Shown piece after piece: positions 10,222-21,185 of a stretch of 64,000 nucleotides of DNA. A program made the position numbers and the translations under genes. The DNA is from Malus domestica. Taxonomy: Eukaryota > Streptophyta > Magnoliopsida > Rosales > Rosaceae. Position 1 is the first letter of the stretch. Each line of letters starts with the position of its first letter. Under the pieces are notes generated by a model. It was not told where the DNA came from and searched no databases. It saw only the letters and a list, made by a program, of their open reading frames with translations. The DNA lies in NCBI RefSeq assembly GCF_042453785.1, contig NC_091667.1:34278001-34342000 (forward strand), given 5' to 3'.

Positions 10222-10625
10222 GAAAAAGGCATTGGTGACGAGTAAATGTTCGCTTCTACCGTCACCAAAAGTAAGGTCTCACATTCATGATTTTATACAT
10301 GAGAAACTGATTTCATGAAGTGGGTTTGTGAAACCGGTGCATGAAAGTTTCTCAGTCATCGAATTCGCTCTGTGGAACTTAAGATTAAATATGGCCTTCC
10401 AACATATTCAAATTCTTGAAAAGGCATTGGTGATGAGTAAATGTTCATACCTACCGTCAAGGAGAAAAACTTACATTTTCTTATTTCTAAAGTCTCACAT
10501 TCACGAGCTTACATGTTAGAAACTGATTTCATGAAGTAGTTTTGTGAAACAGGTGCGTGAAAGTTTTTCTCTGTCATCAAATCCGCTCGGTGGAACCTAA
10601 GATTAAATATGCCCTTCCAACATAT
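10222..10625. repeat. ~195-bp imperfect tandem duplication downstream of the DUF7733-like gene
   Basis: The block beginning AAAAGGCATTGGTGA at about 10223 recurs near 10418 and runs through GATTAAATATG(G/C)CCTTCCAACATATTCAAA in both copies, with scattered differences and a small insertion in the second. No coding sense. It lies between the 3' ends of two convergent genes. Confidence 0.7.
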
Positions 10626-10689
10626 TCAAAACGACCATATTGTACAAAGCTTTATAAATAACCTTTATTTCTCATTTCGATTTCATTAC

Positions 10690-11168
10690 ATCAACTGAAA
10701 GAACTTACAACTTCTTGCAAGACTCTGTAAAGCCAAATGGGGCCTCTATATGAAATGAAGAAGAAAAGGTACATCTGTAAAATTCGGCATCGTTTCAAGA
10801 AAGTACAGGGGGCCGGCTCCCATCAATGGCGGCTCAAGGAAAAAAACAGCGGAAAGTATGCTCCTCATAAACAACCACAAAAGAGAACATAAGCTCAAGG
10901 CAATGAGGAAAACTATGCTCCCAATTGTGGGCTCTTCCTCTTCTTTTTCTTGATATCTGTTCGTTTGCTTTCTTCGACATGGAAGATGCCCACAGAACGA
11001 AAATTGCGTTTGGTGATGGAAAAAACAAACAAATGTACTCACATGCCGTCAACACCAAAAACACTGCTCTCTTCTAAGCTTCTGCAGCAGCAAACCTCGT
11101 CGGTAGCATCTGTTCCAATCACTCAAGCTGCTGCAGATTCGGATTAAATAGTGCTCTCTCGTAGATCA
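10690..11168 (-). other. 3' untranslated region of the SKP1-like gene
   Basis: This stretch lies after the stop codon on the minus strand. A TTTATT on the plus strand at about 10663 (AATAAA on minus) could be the polyadenylation signal. Short open frames here have no family similarity. The last coding exon is only 17 nt, so a mis-set final splice site could move the stop into this stretch. Confidence 0.5.
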
Positions 11169-14117
11169 CTATCTCCTGTCCAAACCTGCAAATCACCCGG
11201 TAACTCTCAGTCTAACCAAATCTTCACTCAATCTAGTTGCACACTCACTCACTCAATCACTCTCAATATCAGAGGATGTATTGGGACATACTTTTATATC
11301 TACGTGCAGAGCCATTGCCGTTTATATCTATTGGTGCAAGTTTCCTCTCTTGGCCCAAGGATAAAATTTCCTGCATCCTTTCTGGCCAATCTGAATTTAA
11401 TCTTCGCGCAAAATCCTCCACTTCCCTACATAAAGCATAAACATAAAGGAATATAAGAAACAAACAGTCTTTGCAATAATCATAAAATATCTGTAGATTC
11501 TACCGAGTAACCATGGAAGGGGATATTTAACAGGGGCAAAGAAAAATTTCCATGTACGCCGAGACAAGGGTCAGCATAATTCATATAAACAGTTAAATAT
11601 TAGTGTGGATCATTCTAATATGATTGAATAATATACTTTATAAAAACAGAAGTTTGATTCATCATCACAAACTAAATGGACATTGTTGTTACCTGTCAAG
11701 TTCTTCCTTCATGGCAGGATCTAAATCGTCATCCAAATCACCATCATCAAAGTCAAGCTTTGGTGAAAAGGTAACAGACGTAGAATCTTGCAACTTTGAA
11801 GAACTGGGAGACGGAGACTCAACATTGATAGTGTCACCATCTTGGGAAGCAGAAGAAAGCGCATCCAAATCCTAGAAATGTAGACAACAGCAAAGAGAAA
11901 TCACAAACAAGTTTTGATACATGCAGGAAAATTCACAAGCATACTACACACACACACACACACACTTAAGTGCGGATAGGATGCTGTCTTGAGCAAGAGA
12001 AGGAAGTACTAACCTTGTTATGTCCATTTACATTGGTTGAAGAATCTTTTGGATGATCTTTTCTTCTTCGATTTTTCTTTTTATTCTTATTGGTCTTAAT
12101 CCCTTTTGTTTCTGCAGAGTGTATCAGATTATGGTAAGTTTTGAGAGTAGATAACGATTAACTAGATAGGTCTATCAAATACAACTTTCATATGACAAGC
12201 TATAGTACAGTACAGAAAAAAAAAACTTGAATGCTTCATTAAGTACCCATGATATGTGAATCTACTGACTGAATGACCTATCAAAAAGTATGTAAACCCA
12301 AAAAATATTGTGCTCCTTGTCCATGGAGATAAGATAGGGATGCCAATACCCTTCAACAGAGTGGTCCTAGCCGCGAAGCAAACTCACTTAACTAACAAGA
12401 ACACAGGAAATTTTATCTCCTATGAATTTGAGAGCCAAACATACTATAACTTCAAACAGCAAAAAAGATGCAAAAAGTCAACAAATTAATAAATAAAATC
12501 GATGTGTAAGAAAAAAGGCAGAAAACCAGGATGAAGAGAGATAATTTCTGGATCATACCTCTGTTTCCACCATTTATAAATGTCAAAAGATCATCGACTG
12601 AACGCTCATCGATACGCTCTCCCTCAGCCTCAACACTCTGAAACAAAACAATAAACTTTCTATTCATGCGATCATATATGCACAGGTCTTAATGCTTCAA
12701 GCTTCCAACTACATAATTACATTTGTTTGTACTCTGCACAACTAAAATAATAAACATTGTGAAATATAAAATTACCACATATATCGCATTTAACATATGG
12801 TAAAGGCTTCAAACTCTTCAAGTAAAAGTAAGCACCTTCAGTTTCTCTCTCTCTTTTAATTCTTTCCTCTTTCTAGCATATAACCGGTTAAGGAGCCGGA
12901 TACGTGGATCATCAGTTATGTTTCTCAGAGGTTCCAACTTCTCCTCCTGGATTGAACCATATATACATGAAAAACATGGATGGAAGGGAAAAAAAACAAA
13001 CCAATAAATTTTGATAGTAACAAACCTCTGTGAGGTCATCAGGTAAATGAAATGTCTCGCGTATCTCCTCGGGTGATTTTCCTTCAATAATTCGAGCAAG
13101 CGCTCGGCTGGTGAGATCAACCAAAGGCTTCAACTGGAGGCTGTCAGCAGCGGACGTCAACTCACATAACTTTTTTGTATCCATTCGAATAAATTTCTCA
13201 TCAAAAGTTTTGCGCTCCTACACATGATAACAATACTATCAAACACATAAATTACTTCTGACTTCACCATGTACATGATGATGATGGATAAAAGACTATT
13301 AAAACCACCCTTTTTCGGCCACATAAAGGGTAGCAATATTTTCTCCAAGTTTTCTACAATAGATTTTCACCGTTGATTGTTAATTGGAAAAAAATATCAT
13401 GTAAGAACAGAAAAAGAAACTACAAGTGTTAGAATTATATGTCAGACCTTATTAGAGCGACCGGGTACTTGATGAAACCGACAGTAGTCGAGTATTAAGC
13501 CCAAAATGGCTGGATTAACTCGTTGAGGAAGTGATATAGCATAGTTTTTGGAAGATCCCATTCCTGTTTGTAATATTTCTCGGCATATCATGGGACAAAA
13601 CATGGCAACCTCTTCTTCTACTTGTTGGATTGAGCCATCAGCAGTTTGAAGCCAGATGTAAGATTTCATCTAATTGCACAAAACATAAGGAAATTCAGGA
13701 GGGAGTCAAAAGAGAAAAACAACTAGTACTCCTATATCATCTTAGCTTGAACTACCACACATGCAACCCACAGAACCAATAACTCCAGGTGAAGCAGTCC
13801 TAGCCACTATCTTCTATTTTTGCTTATTCTGACCACTATGCACCAGCCTTTTTCACCAAAGAAATTACAACTCTCCATTTACATTCCACCAAGAGTTTGT
13901 CTACAAACAAACTAATTCTTTTACTATACCTATTCATTTCCCATCATACTCAAGTGACAAAGGACCCTTAAAGATACACATGCTGCTGAAATCATACAAT
14001 GTGAAAACAAACGGAATGAAACTAAATAATCTAACTTGCCTAAATTACCATTTGTAATTCATCAGACAAGAAGTAGCATACCTCGGGTTTGACTACCGCC
14101 ATGACACCTTCTGACAT
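11169..14117 (-). CDS. ASK21-like: SKP1-like protein 20/21
   Basis: Nine coding exons on the minus strand: 14117–14082, 13669–13448, 13217–13026, 12946–12836, 12637–12559, 12111–12014, 11871–11693, 11425–11292, 11185–11169. All junctions are GT–AG and sum to 1068 nt (355 aa), close to the Arabidopsis ASK20/21 length. The N-terminal POZ/SKP1 fold begins SYIWLQTADGSIQQVEEEV. The SKP1 dimerisation region follows with LPQRVNPAIL, DTKKLCELTSAADSL, and LTSRALARIIEGKSPEEIRE…LPDDLTEEEKLEPL. The extended C-terminal tail, absent from ordinary SKP1, is Lys/Arg- then Ser/Asp-rich. ASK20/21 are divergent SKP1 relatives of plants; a role in SCF-type ubiquitin ligases is assumed from family. A non-coding first exon near 15320–15470 is likely. 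This is the only intact copy; two degenerate copies lie downstream in the array. Confidence 0.9.
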
Positions 14118-15299
14118 TTGACAGTGACACTGCAACTAACCTTCAGAAGAGGTGAACCAAAAACCACCTTTCACCTCCACTTCTAAACACAAGGAGTTAC
14201 AGGGTAAATGGAACCTTTTCCTTATTCAAAACCTTGACTTGATTAACTAAGTACAAAATAGTTATCAGTGCTTCCCAAAATGATACGATCTTGAATCCCA
14301 ACAAAATTTGTTTGAGCATTCTTATCTGGAGAGCTTTCTCAAATATTTTTCCTGTATTCAAAGTAAAACACAATAAGATTTGGGGAACAAACAAGATGAT
14401 ATCCTCAAATTCCAAGATTATCAGTAACTTCAATATTTTAACTTATAAAAGTTAACAGTGGTAAATGTAATTTGTAACAAGAAAAGGGGGAAGTATATTT
14501 TTTTGGGGGGGGGGGGACTTCACTGGAGTATCTCAATATCTCTGTGTGCATAAATGGGAAAAAAAGAAGAGAAAAATGACAATACATGAGCAATATTGAT
14601 GAGCACATAAATGGGAAAGAAAAAATAAGTTTCACACTAGCAGCACAAAGCTCAATACTCAATACCAGACGAAAGTATTAAAGATTGAATGATAAATACA
14701 ATACAAAATAGCATTTAATATGCATAAACCAACATTCAGAACTCAATGTAGTACTCGGTCTGCCAAAAGAAATAAAGGGGCAGAATGCAGAAAGGAGACA
14801 ACTTGGAAGCCAATCTATTGAGTTCTTCAATCTCCATGAACCAATAAGAAACAAGGACGAAAGGAGACGAGTGTAATGCAACCAATTGGTTAAGCAATTC
14901 AGCGAAAAAAAAAAAAAAAAAAATTTATAAACAGTTGGGTTAGCTGAACCCAATAAGAAGTGATAAACAAACTATGTCATATGGTTGCCAGGAAACCGAA
15001 AATCCGAATTCCAGGACACATACAAACGACAATTCAGATTATAAACCATGCCAAACGGTTTCCATTTCCCACCAAGGAAAAATCTTCAACTTCCATTGTT
15101 GATGATTCCACCTCACAACTAACAAAATCCTTATCAACAGTAGTATTTCTATATAAATTAAAATTAGGGTTTATTTATTCAAAAAAAATCAAACCATCAA
15201 AAAACAGTCAATCGATTAAATAATTATGAAATGGGAAAAATACAATTAGCCAAAGCTGCATGCATAAATCAATACCATATGAAAATTTTCAATTGGAGA

Positions 15300-15680
15300 A
15301 AGAGCGGTGAGCGTACCTCAAATACGAGCTGAAATGCATGGAAAATTTGGGAGGGAAATTTGGAGCGGTGGGAAAATTGGGGATGGGAAAACTGGGGAGG
15401 GAGCTAGGGTTAACGAAAGGCAAGGCTTTCTATCTCTGTTCTGTTCTCTCTGTATCTTCCTTTTCCTCCTGTGTCATTTCTCTTCCAGCTATCAGGATTT
15501 GGAGTCCGTGTGCGGTTGTTTCCGGCACGTGACTCTATCGAAGAAGGAGGTGCCCTCGCACGTGCTGGTAGTTAGGGTTTCGGACTTTTGGATTGGAGGA
15601 GGGGATGGGCCCGGCGTTTGGGCGGGTCGGGTTGTGAGATGCCCAGTATCACGTGGGTTGGGTGAGGGTTTGGTGAAATA
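15300..15680 (-). promoter_or_regulatory. First non-coding exon and promoter of the SKP1-like gene
   Basis: A likely 5' UTR donor (GAG|GTACGC on minus) lies at about 15316. Upstream are three CACGTG G-boxes (15526–15531, 15559–15564, 15650–15655), a telobox (TTAGGGTTT on plus, about 15572–15580) and a TGGGCC/GGGCCC site-II-like element near 15605–15612. The same three CACGTG sites recur in the promoter part of the degenerate copy at 24120–24545. Sites are seen; their use is inferred. Confidence 0.6.
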
Positions 15681-15751
15681 GGCCACGCCCACAGTGATTT
15701 TTCTCCTCATTTGTTTTATTTTCATGGACTCTTCACCTTTATCGTATATTT

Positions 15752-15897
15752 TAAGGAAAATTAACAAACAATTTAAAAAAAAAATAGTTTTAATTAAAAA
15801 GAACAAATAAAGGTGTAGTGAATAGTACCAAGAAAGGTAAAAATATGATTTTTTGTTAAAAATGAACAGTACTAGAATTGTTTCGTTAAAACTTCCT
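15752..15897 (-). mobile_element. MITE, degenerate (AACGAAAA family)
   Basis: Contains GTGAATAGTACCAAGAAAGGTAA and a terminal GTTTCGTTAAAACTTCC segment, inverted relative to the related element at 16206–16357. This family of about 150 bp, with GTGAATAGTACC and TTCGTTAAAGT blocks, is very common in Rosaceae-type genomes and thought to be Mutator-like. The ends are approximate. Confidence 0.55.
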
Positions 15898-16205
15898 ATA
15901 TTTTATGCAAGGCACTGATTTTAGGTCGGCTTGGATCATAAACAAGCATTTCAATTCCAACTTAAAAGGTTTTGAAATCAAATTATAGTTCTAACTTTAA
16001 AAAAAAATCAAAATCAATTTTATCTCATAATTTTTGAAACATAATTCGAATCTCCTATATTTTTGCAAGAAAGAATCAAATTTTTATATACCCACCATCC
16101 AATTACTGAATTATTTTTCTAAATTTTTGCGATATTATGATTATATGTACTCTTTGCTTCTAATATATAATAGTATGATTAAAACACATAATATGAAATC
16201 AAGAA

Positions 16206-16357
16206 TGGAACTTTAACGAAAAATTTTTGGTACTGTTCACTTTAACGAAAAACCACATTTTTATTCTAAAAAGTCAATTCTGGTACTATTCACTTTACCA
16301 TTTATTTTGTCTTTATCGTTAACTCAAAGTTTTCAAACCTGTTCATTAGTTTCCCTA
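16206..16357 (+). mobile_element. MITE (AACGAAAA family)
   Basis: Begins ACTTTAACGAAAAA and ends CTGTTCATTAGTTTCCCT, with GGTACTGTTCACTTTAACG and GGTACTATTCACTTTACC in the middle. It is the second, better-kept and oppositely oriented member of the pair upstream of dehydrogenase copy 1. Absent from the corresponding upstream regions of copies 2–5. Confidence 0.6.
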
Positions 16358-16742
16358 ATAAAGAATCCCAACATGCTAAAAATATTACAATACCAAACAA
16401 TTTCAGCAAGCTATGTCAATAACTAGAAACAGTGTACAAAACGGTAGAGTTTGCTCAAAAAAATTAAATCCAAATTAAAAGATAAACCCAAATAAGTCAA
16501 ATCGTGAACAACAAATTAGTGGATAAAATGATGATAGTTTTGCTAATTAAATTGACCTTTCCAAACTGTGTGTCCAAAAATTAGACACGAAAGACAAAAC
16601 GGGCTAAAGAGGCTCCACCGAGGCACCCACCACCAAAGCAATGAAAAGAACTCTTCACCAAAAACTGTCACTAAAACCACACTTGAAGACTTTCCCATCT
16701 CTTTGCGTGCAGAAGGGGAGAGAGAGAGAGAAGAAGAAGACG

Positions 16743-18976
16743 ATGTGGTTCTTCAGAACAAAAGGGCCATCTGGGTTCTCATCATCTTCCACAGCAGAGG
16801 AAGTTACTGAAGGGATTGATGCCACTGGTCTCACCGCCATTGTTACAGGTGAGGGAACTTCCATTTGCCGCTTCTTTCTTTAAGTTTGATATACAGATGG
16901 TATACTTTCTTCAACTATTGTTCCTTGTTCTTATGGGAACATGCTCTTTGGTTCTGCATATTGATGTTGCAGGAGCATCTAGTGGTATTGGCACTGAAAC
17001 CGCGCGCGTTCTTGCACTGCGTGGCGCCCATGTGGTTATGGCAGTGAGGAACATGGCTGCCGGTAAAGATGCAAGAGAACAAATAGTGAAGGCAGTCCCC
17101 ACTGCCAAAGTTGATGCCATGGAACTGGATCTCAGTTCGTTATCATCCGTTAGGAAATTCGCATCGGATTTCAATTCCTCCGGTCTTCCTCTTAACATCC
17201 TAATGTAAGAAATGGACAGAAGCTGTACAAGTTCTTGAAGAGGCTTAGTTCATAAAATCAACCTCAAGTAATAATACTTGTCTTTTCTTAAGTAACAATG
17301 CAGGAGTTATGGGAACCCCTTTCACGCTTTCGAAGGACAAGATCGAACTTCAGTTCGCCACAAACCACGCAGGTATGTCGCATTTGTTACTCTGTAAAAC
17401 TGACAGCTTGAAGTACAAACAACAACAACGACAACAACCAACCCTTATGGTACTAAGTAGGGTTGGCTGTATGAATCCTAGAACACCATTGACAATTTAA
17501 AAAGTATTGTTGGTTAAGCTGTTCTAATTGACTGAATGTTTCATCTAGTTTAATCTGTAGCCAATCTAGTTTTAGTCCTTTTATCTCTCGGTGTCGGAGT
17601 ATATGCATCAATAAACTCAGCTAACCTTTCATCCTTCTTTGATTCGGGAGAGTTGATTTGTATCTATTTGGTTATTTTCCTGATTTTTCAGGTCATTTTC
17701 TTTTGACAAATCTTTTGTTGGATACTATGAAGAAAACAGCACGGAAAAGCGGCAAAGAAGGGAGAATCGTAAATGTGTCCTCAGAAGCTCACCGCAACCC
17801 ATATCCTGAAGGAATTCGTTTTGATAAAATTAACGACCAAGCAGGGTAACATTGAGATAATTCTTAGTTTTTAGATATTTAGATTGTATTATATATTTGT
17901 TAGCGCATGAGTCACACATAGGATTTTGATTAAAAGCGGGTGGAGCTTAAGCAAGAAAGTTTGGAATTGGATTCTGATGCCATATCAGTACTTCTGCACA
18001 AGTTAGTCACGTAGTATATTTGTTTTCGGTGTGCTTCCTTCGTTATAGCATATGCTGAATGGAGGGAGATTGATACAAGTCCAATCCGATTTTGTGACTG
18101 CCCATCTGCAGGTACAGCAGCTTTCGTGCATATGGCCAATCAAAGCTTGCTAACATTTTGCATGCTAATGAGCTTGCAAGACGCTTAAAGGTAATCCGCA
18201 ACGTTAAATCAGCAGAATCGTGATTCTGAAAATACGCCTGTACTTTTATATGTAGAGATAAACACACATTACCTTGTTTTTTTTATGTTTATGGCAGTCA
18301 TGGTGTGTTGGGTGAACTCTGTTGTTTGTGATTGTCCAACAGGAAGAAGGAGCTGATATTACTGCAAACTCGCTTCACCCTGGTGCAATTGTTACCAATC
18401 TGTTTCGTTATTACAGCATTATTAACGGTAAATCACTTCACAAACCCAACTATGTTAGTCTTATATAAATGTATTCTGATTTAAACTGCATACTATCGCT
18501 TGTTGAGGAGGCTTTGTATTCAGTGTATGTTTAAAGTTTAAACCGAACCAAATTTGACGTCAATCTACAAATCTCAAATTTACATATGCATTATCTACGT
18601 GCTTAGTTTCGGATAATCAGACGTTTGGCTTTCTGGTTTGATGCAGGGCTTGTTAACGTGCTTGGTAGAGCTGTGCTTAAAAATGTTCAGCAGGTAAGTT
18701 ACGTCTGCTTGAACCTCTAGAGCAAACAACATACCTAATTCGAAATATGATGAACTTTCCAATATTAGCCGTTTAAACGTATAATGTAATGTTGATTATT
18801 AACTTCGTCGATTACAGGGAGCAGCAACGACGTGCTACGTGGCACTGCATCCACAAGTCAAGGGGGTGACCGGTGAATATTTCTCGGACTGTAACCTATC
18901 CAAGCCAAGGCCACAAGGTCAAGACGTGGAGATGGCAAAGAAACTATGGGATTTTAGCATGGATTTGACTAAATGA
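16743..18976 (+). CDS. TIC32-like: TIC32-like short-chain dehydrogenase, copy 1 (type A)
   Basis: Eight exons: 16743–16848, 16973–17204, 17293–17372, 17692–17845, 18112–18190, 18343–18427, 18647–18693, 18818–18976. All introns are GT–AG and the 942 nt code for 313 aa, near the TIC32 family length. Classical SDR marks are present: cofactor loop TGASSGIG (35–42), NNAG (114–117), catalytic Ser in NVSS (169/170) and Tyr198/Lys202 in YGQSK. TIC32 is an NADPH-dependent, calmodulin-binding dehydrogenase of the chloroplast inner envelope linked to redox control of protein import; applying that role here is inference, and a retinol-dehydrogenase-like SDR of other role is possible. First of five tandem copies; no lesion seen. 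Type-A marks: [24 protein letters not shown]. Confidence 0.9.
17400..17490 (+). repeat. Au-SINE-like tail relic in intron 3
   Basis: An ACAACAACGACAACAACC run followed by CTTATGGTACTAAGTAGGGTTGGCTGTATGAATCC resembles the 3' part of plant Au SINEs (…ACTAAGTGGGGTCGGCT…). The same relic occurs in intron 3 of the other copies (about 26355–26435, 37298–37370, 54405–54460, 63573–63645), so it predates the array. A relic in the reverse orientation lies 3' of the copies (about 19040–19105). Confidence 0.45.
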
Positions 18977-19230
18977 TCTTCTCTAAAACTTAAAACTCTA
19001 TATAAAGACTTAAGAAAGTGCCCTTTGCATTGTGTCGTTATAAGATTCATACAACCAACCCTATTTACAGGGATAATGCGTAGTGGTGGTTGTTTGTTTT
19101 TGAATAATAGACTCCAAGAATGCTGTAACTTATAATTCAAAAGTTGAACAATATCCTTTCAAGCTGAATAGTCTTCTTTTTCTGCTCAAAGCCTTGTCGT
19201 TTTGATTCGAGGTTGCATTTCGTTTGATTT

Positions 19231-21185
19231 CCCCTTATCCTGCTACCCTATCCGGATTCCCCTTCCCTTTTTTAGATTTTTTTGTCATTATTTTATAACT
19301 CTTCCCCTCTCTCTGCTTGCCACGTGGCACCACCCCCCCATCCCTTATCCTTCTCTATTCTCTCCCCCGAGCTCTTTCTCAGCTCACTCTCCCTTTCTCT
19401 CGGACCTATCTCCTTCTCCCTTCCCGGCGACACACACACCCACCCGCACACCCAAAGAACCACGACACCACCACCACCATCGAGTGGACCTTCTCTCTCT
19501 CTCCTTCGTCTCTAAGAAGCATCGAGACACCTAGAGGCCACCCAAACCTCTCCAGCGAGCCCTATGGATTTTGAGTCAAAATTCGACCAACTTCGGGCCA
19601 CCTCACGACATGATATAGGTACGAAACTCTTCCTCTTGTCCTACACTTCAATTTGGTACCTAGATCGCACCCTAGGATTGAGAATCGGATTTGAACAGAG
19701 CTCGGGAAGCTCCGGCTTCCTTTTTCGTCGAAACCTGGTCAAATGACCTAAACTCGGCAACCCAAGTCTTTTGGCCCAAACCTTTTAACCCAAAGCCTAA
19801 GGGTTTCGGCCCACTGAGCAACCAAACCCAACCCATTAAAATCCTCAAACCCAGTGACTTGAGCCAAGCTTTCAAACCCAAAGCCTGTTAGAACCCCAGC
19901 CCAAATTCTTTTGAACCTAGGCCCTTGGGCCGTGTAGAACTTGGGCCTTTGGCCCATTAAACCCTTGGCCCAAACCATTTTGACCTAAGCCCAAAGCTCA
20001 AGCCCAAACCCAACAAACCTTAGGGCCAAACCCAACTAACCCAGACCCCAGGCCGCGCGTGAGGGTGCGTGTGGGTGCACGTGAATGGCTGCCGGTGTTG
20101 GCACATAGATCATACGCGTCGCTATGGACGTCGCCGTCCACGGCGGCACCGGTGACTTTTCCGACCAACTTTCTAGCGTTGCATGGCCGCTAGAGTTGCC
20201 ATCTTGCGACAGCACGTGGGGGTACCCGAGATCCCCTTTATGTTTTTCAACGTCCTGAATCCGTATATGACGTTCGTTTTCCGAAATTCAATTGTTAGTT
20301 TTATTAATTTGACCCTTTATGTGCTTAAGTGTGATTATTAGCGGCGATTCCGTCATTTCTGTTTCGCATGGCTCTTCTGTGACGAAGTATCTGTTAGTGG
20401 ACCCCTTCTAAAATGCATGATTTTACTATTAGAAATGCATACATGAAAAACATGATTTGATAGTTACGTTTTATGAAACGTTTATGAGTAAATTAGTTTT
20501 ACACTTTATGAGATATCATGTTTTACTGAGAATATTTTGGAATACCATACTTTATCGAATTTACACTCTTTGTAGTATATATGATGGATGACTATATACT
20601 ATGAAGATGTTTTGAGATATGATGTTTGAGCTACTGAGCTCCATTGAGATATATACTTATGTTGGAAAGATTATATTCAATGTTTTTGCGCTTATCTAGT
20701 GGTCATTGTTCTGTCTACGGGCGATGATACTTATATTGTCTTCGGTCGGGTGATGTAGTGGCCTACGCGTCGAAAGATATTTATTTGGCCTATGGGTTGG
20801 GTGAGGTAGTGGCCTACAGGTCGGAAGATATTCATATATTTGGTCTACTGGTCGGGTGATGTAATGGCTTCGGTCGATTATAATACCGTTATTTAACACA
20901 CTATATACGATATATGTTTTACAAAGGTTTTATGGCATGCTAGGGTTTTCAGAAGAAACCTATTACATATTATACTATTGAGTTTCCATAAAACTTTGGG
21001 GATTAGTACGTTGTTGAATAACTGTTTTAGTATTATATATATCAACTTGATACCACATCATCCTCTCTGCTTTGACTTCACTTGTAAGAGCACCTTCCGC
21101 TTGTATTCTGAATTAGATGTATGCTATGAACATGTCATGCATTATCACTATCATTCAATTGACGGCTGAATACTATTATACTATC
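19231..21185 (+). mobile_element. Truncated gypsy-type LTR remnant, first copy
   Basis: Matches 39240–41305 almost throughout, including the CCACGTGGCACCACC block, the 'GGCCCAAACC' rich region (19760–20040), and repeated GGTCGGGTGATGTAGTGGCCTAC units (about 20740–20870). Compared with that copy it lacks the first ~150 bp, including the TGTGAAATCCCGTCCC start, and an internal ~90 bp near 21055. No protein domains occur. It lies between the 3' end of dehydrogenase copy 1 and the degenerate SKP1-like copy. Confidence 0.65.

Noticed and set aside
10746-11064. Cys/Phe-rich minus-strand frames downstream of the SKP1-like gene
   Set aside because: They lie in the 3' untranslated region after a spliced, complete 355-residue frame and match no family.
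16911-17198. Antisense frame opposite dehydrogenase exon 2, repeated in all copies
   Set aside because: Conserved only because the sense exon is conserved; no independent start, splice or family evidence.
19202-19574. Ser/Pro/His-rich open frames (also 39309–39602)
   Set aside because: C/T-rich part of the LTR remnant in several overlapping frames; no similarity to known proteins.
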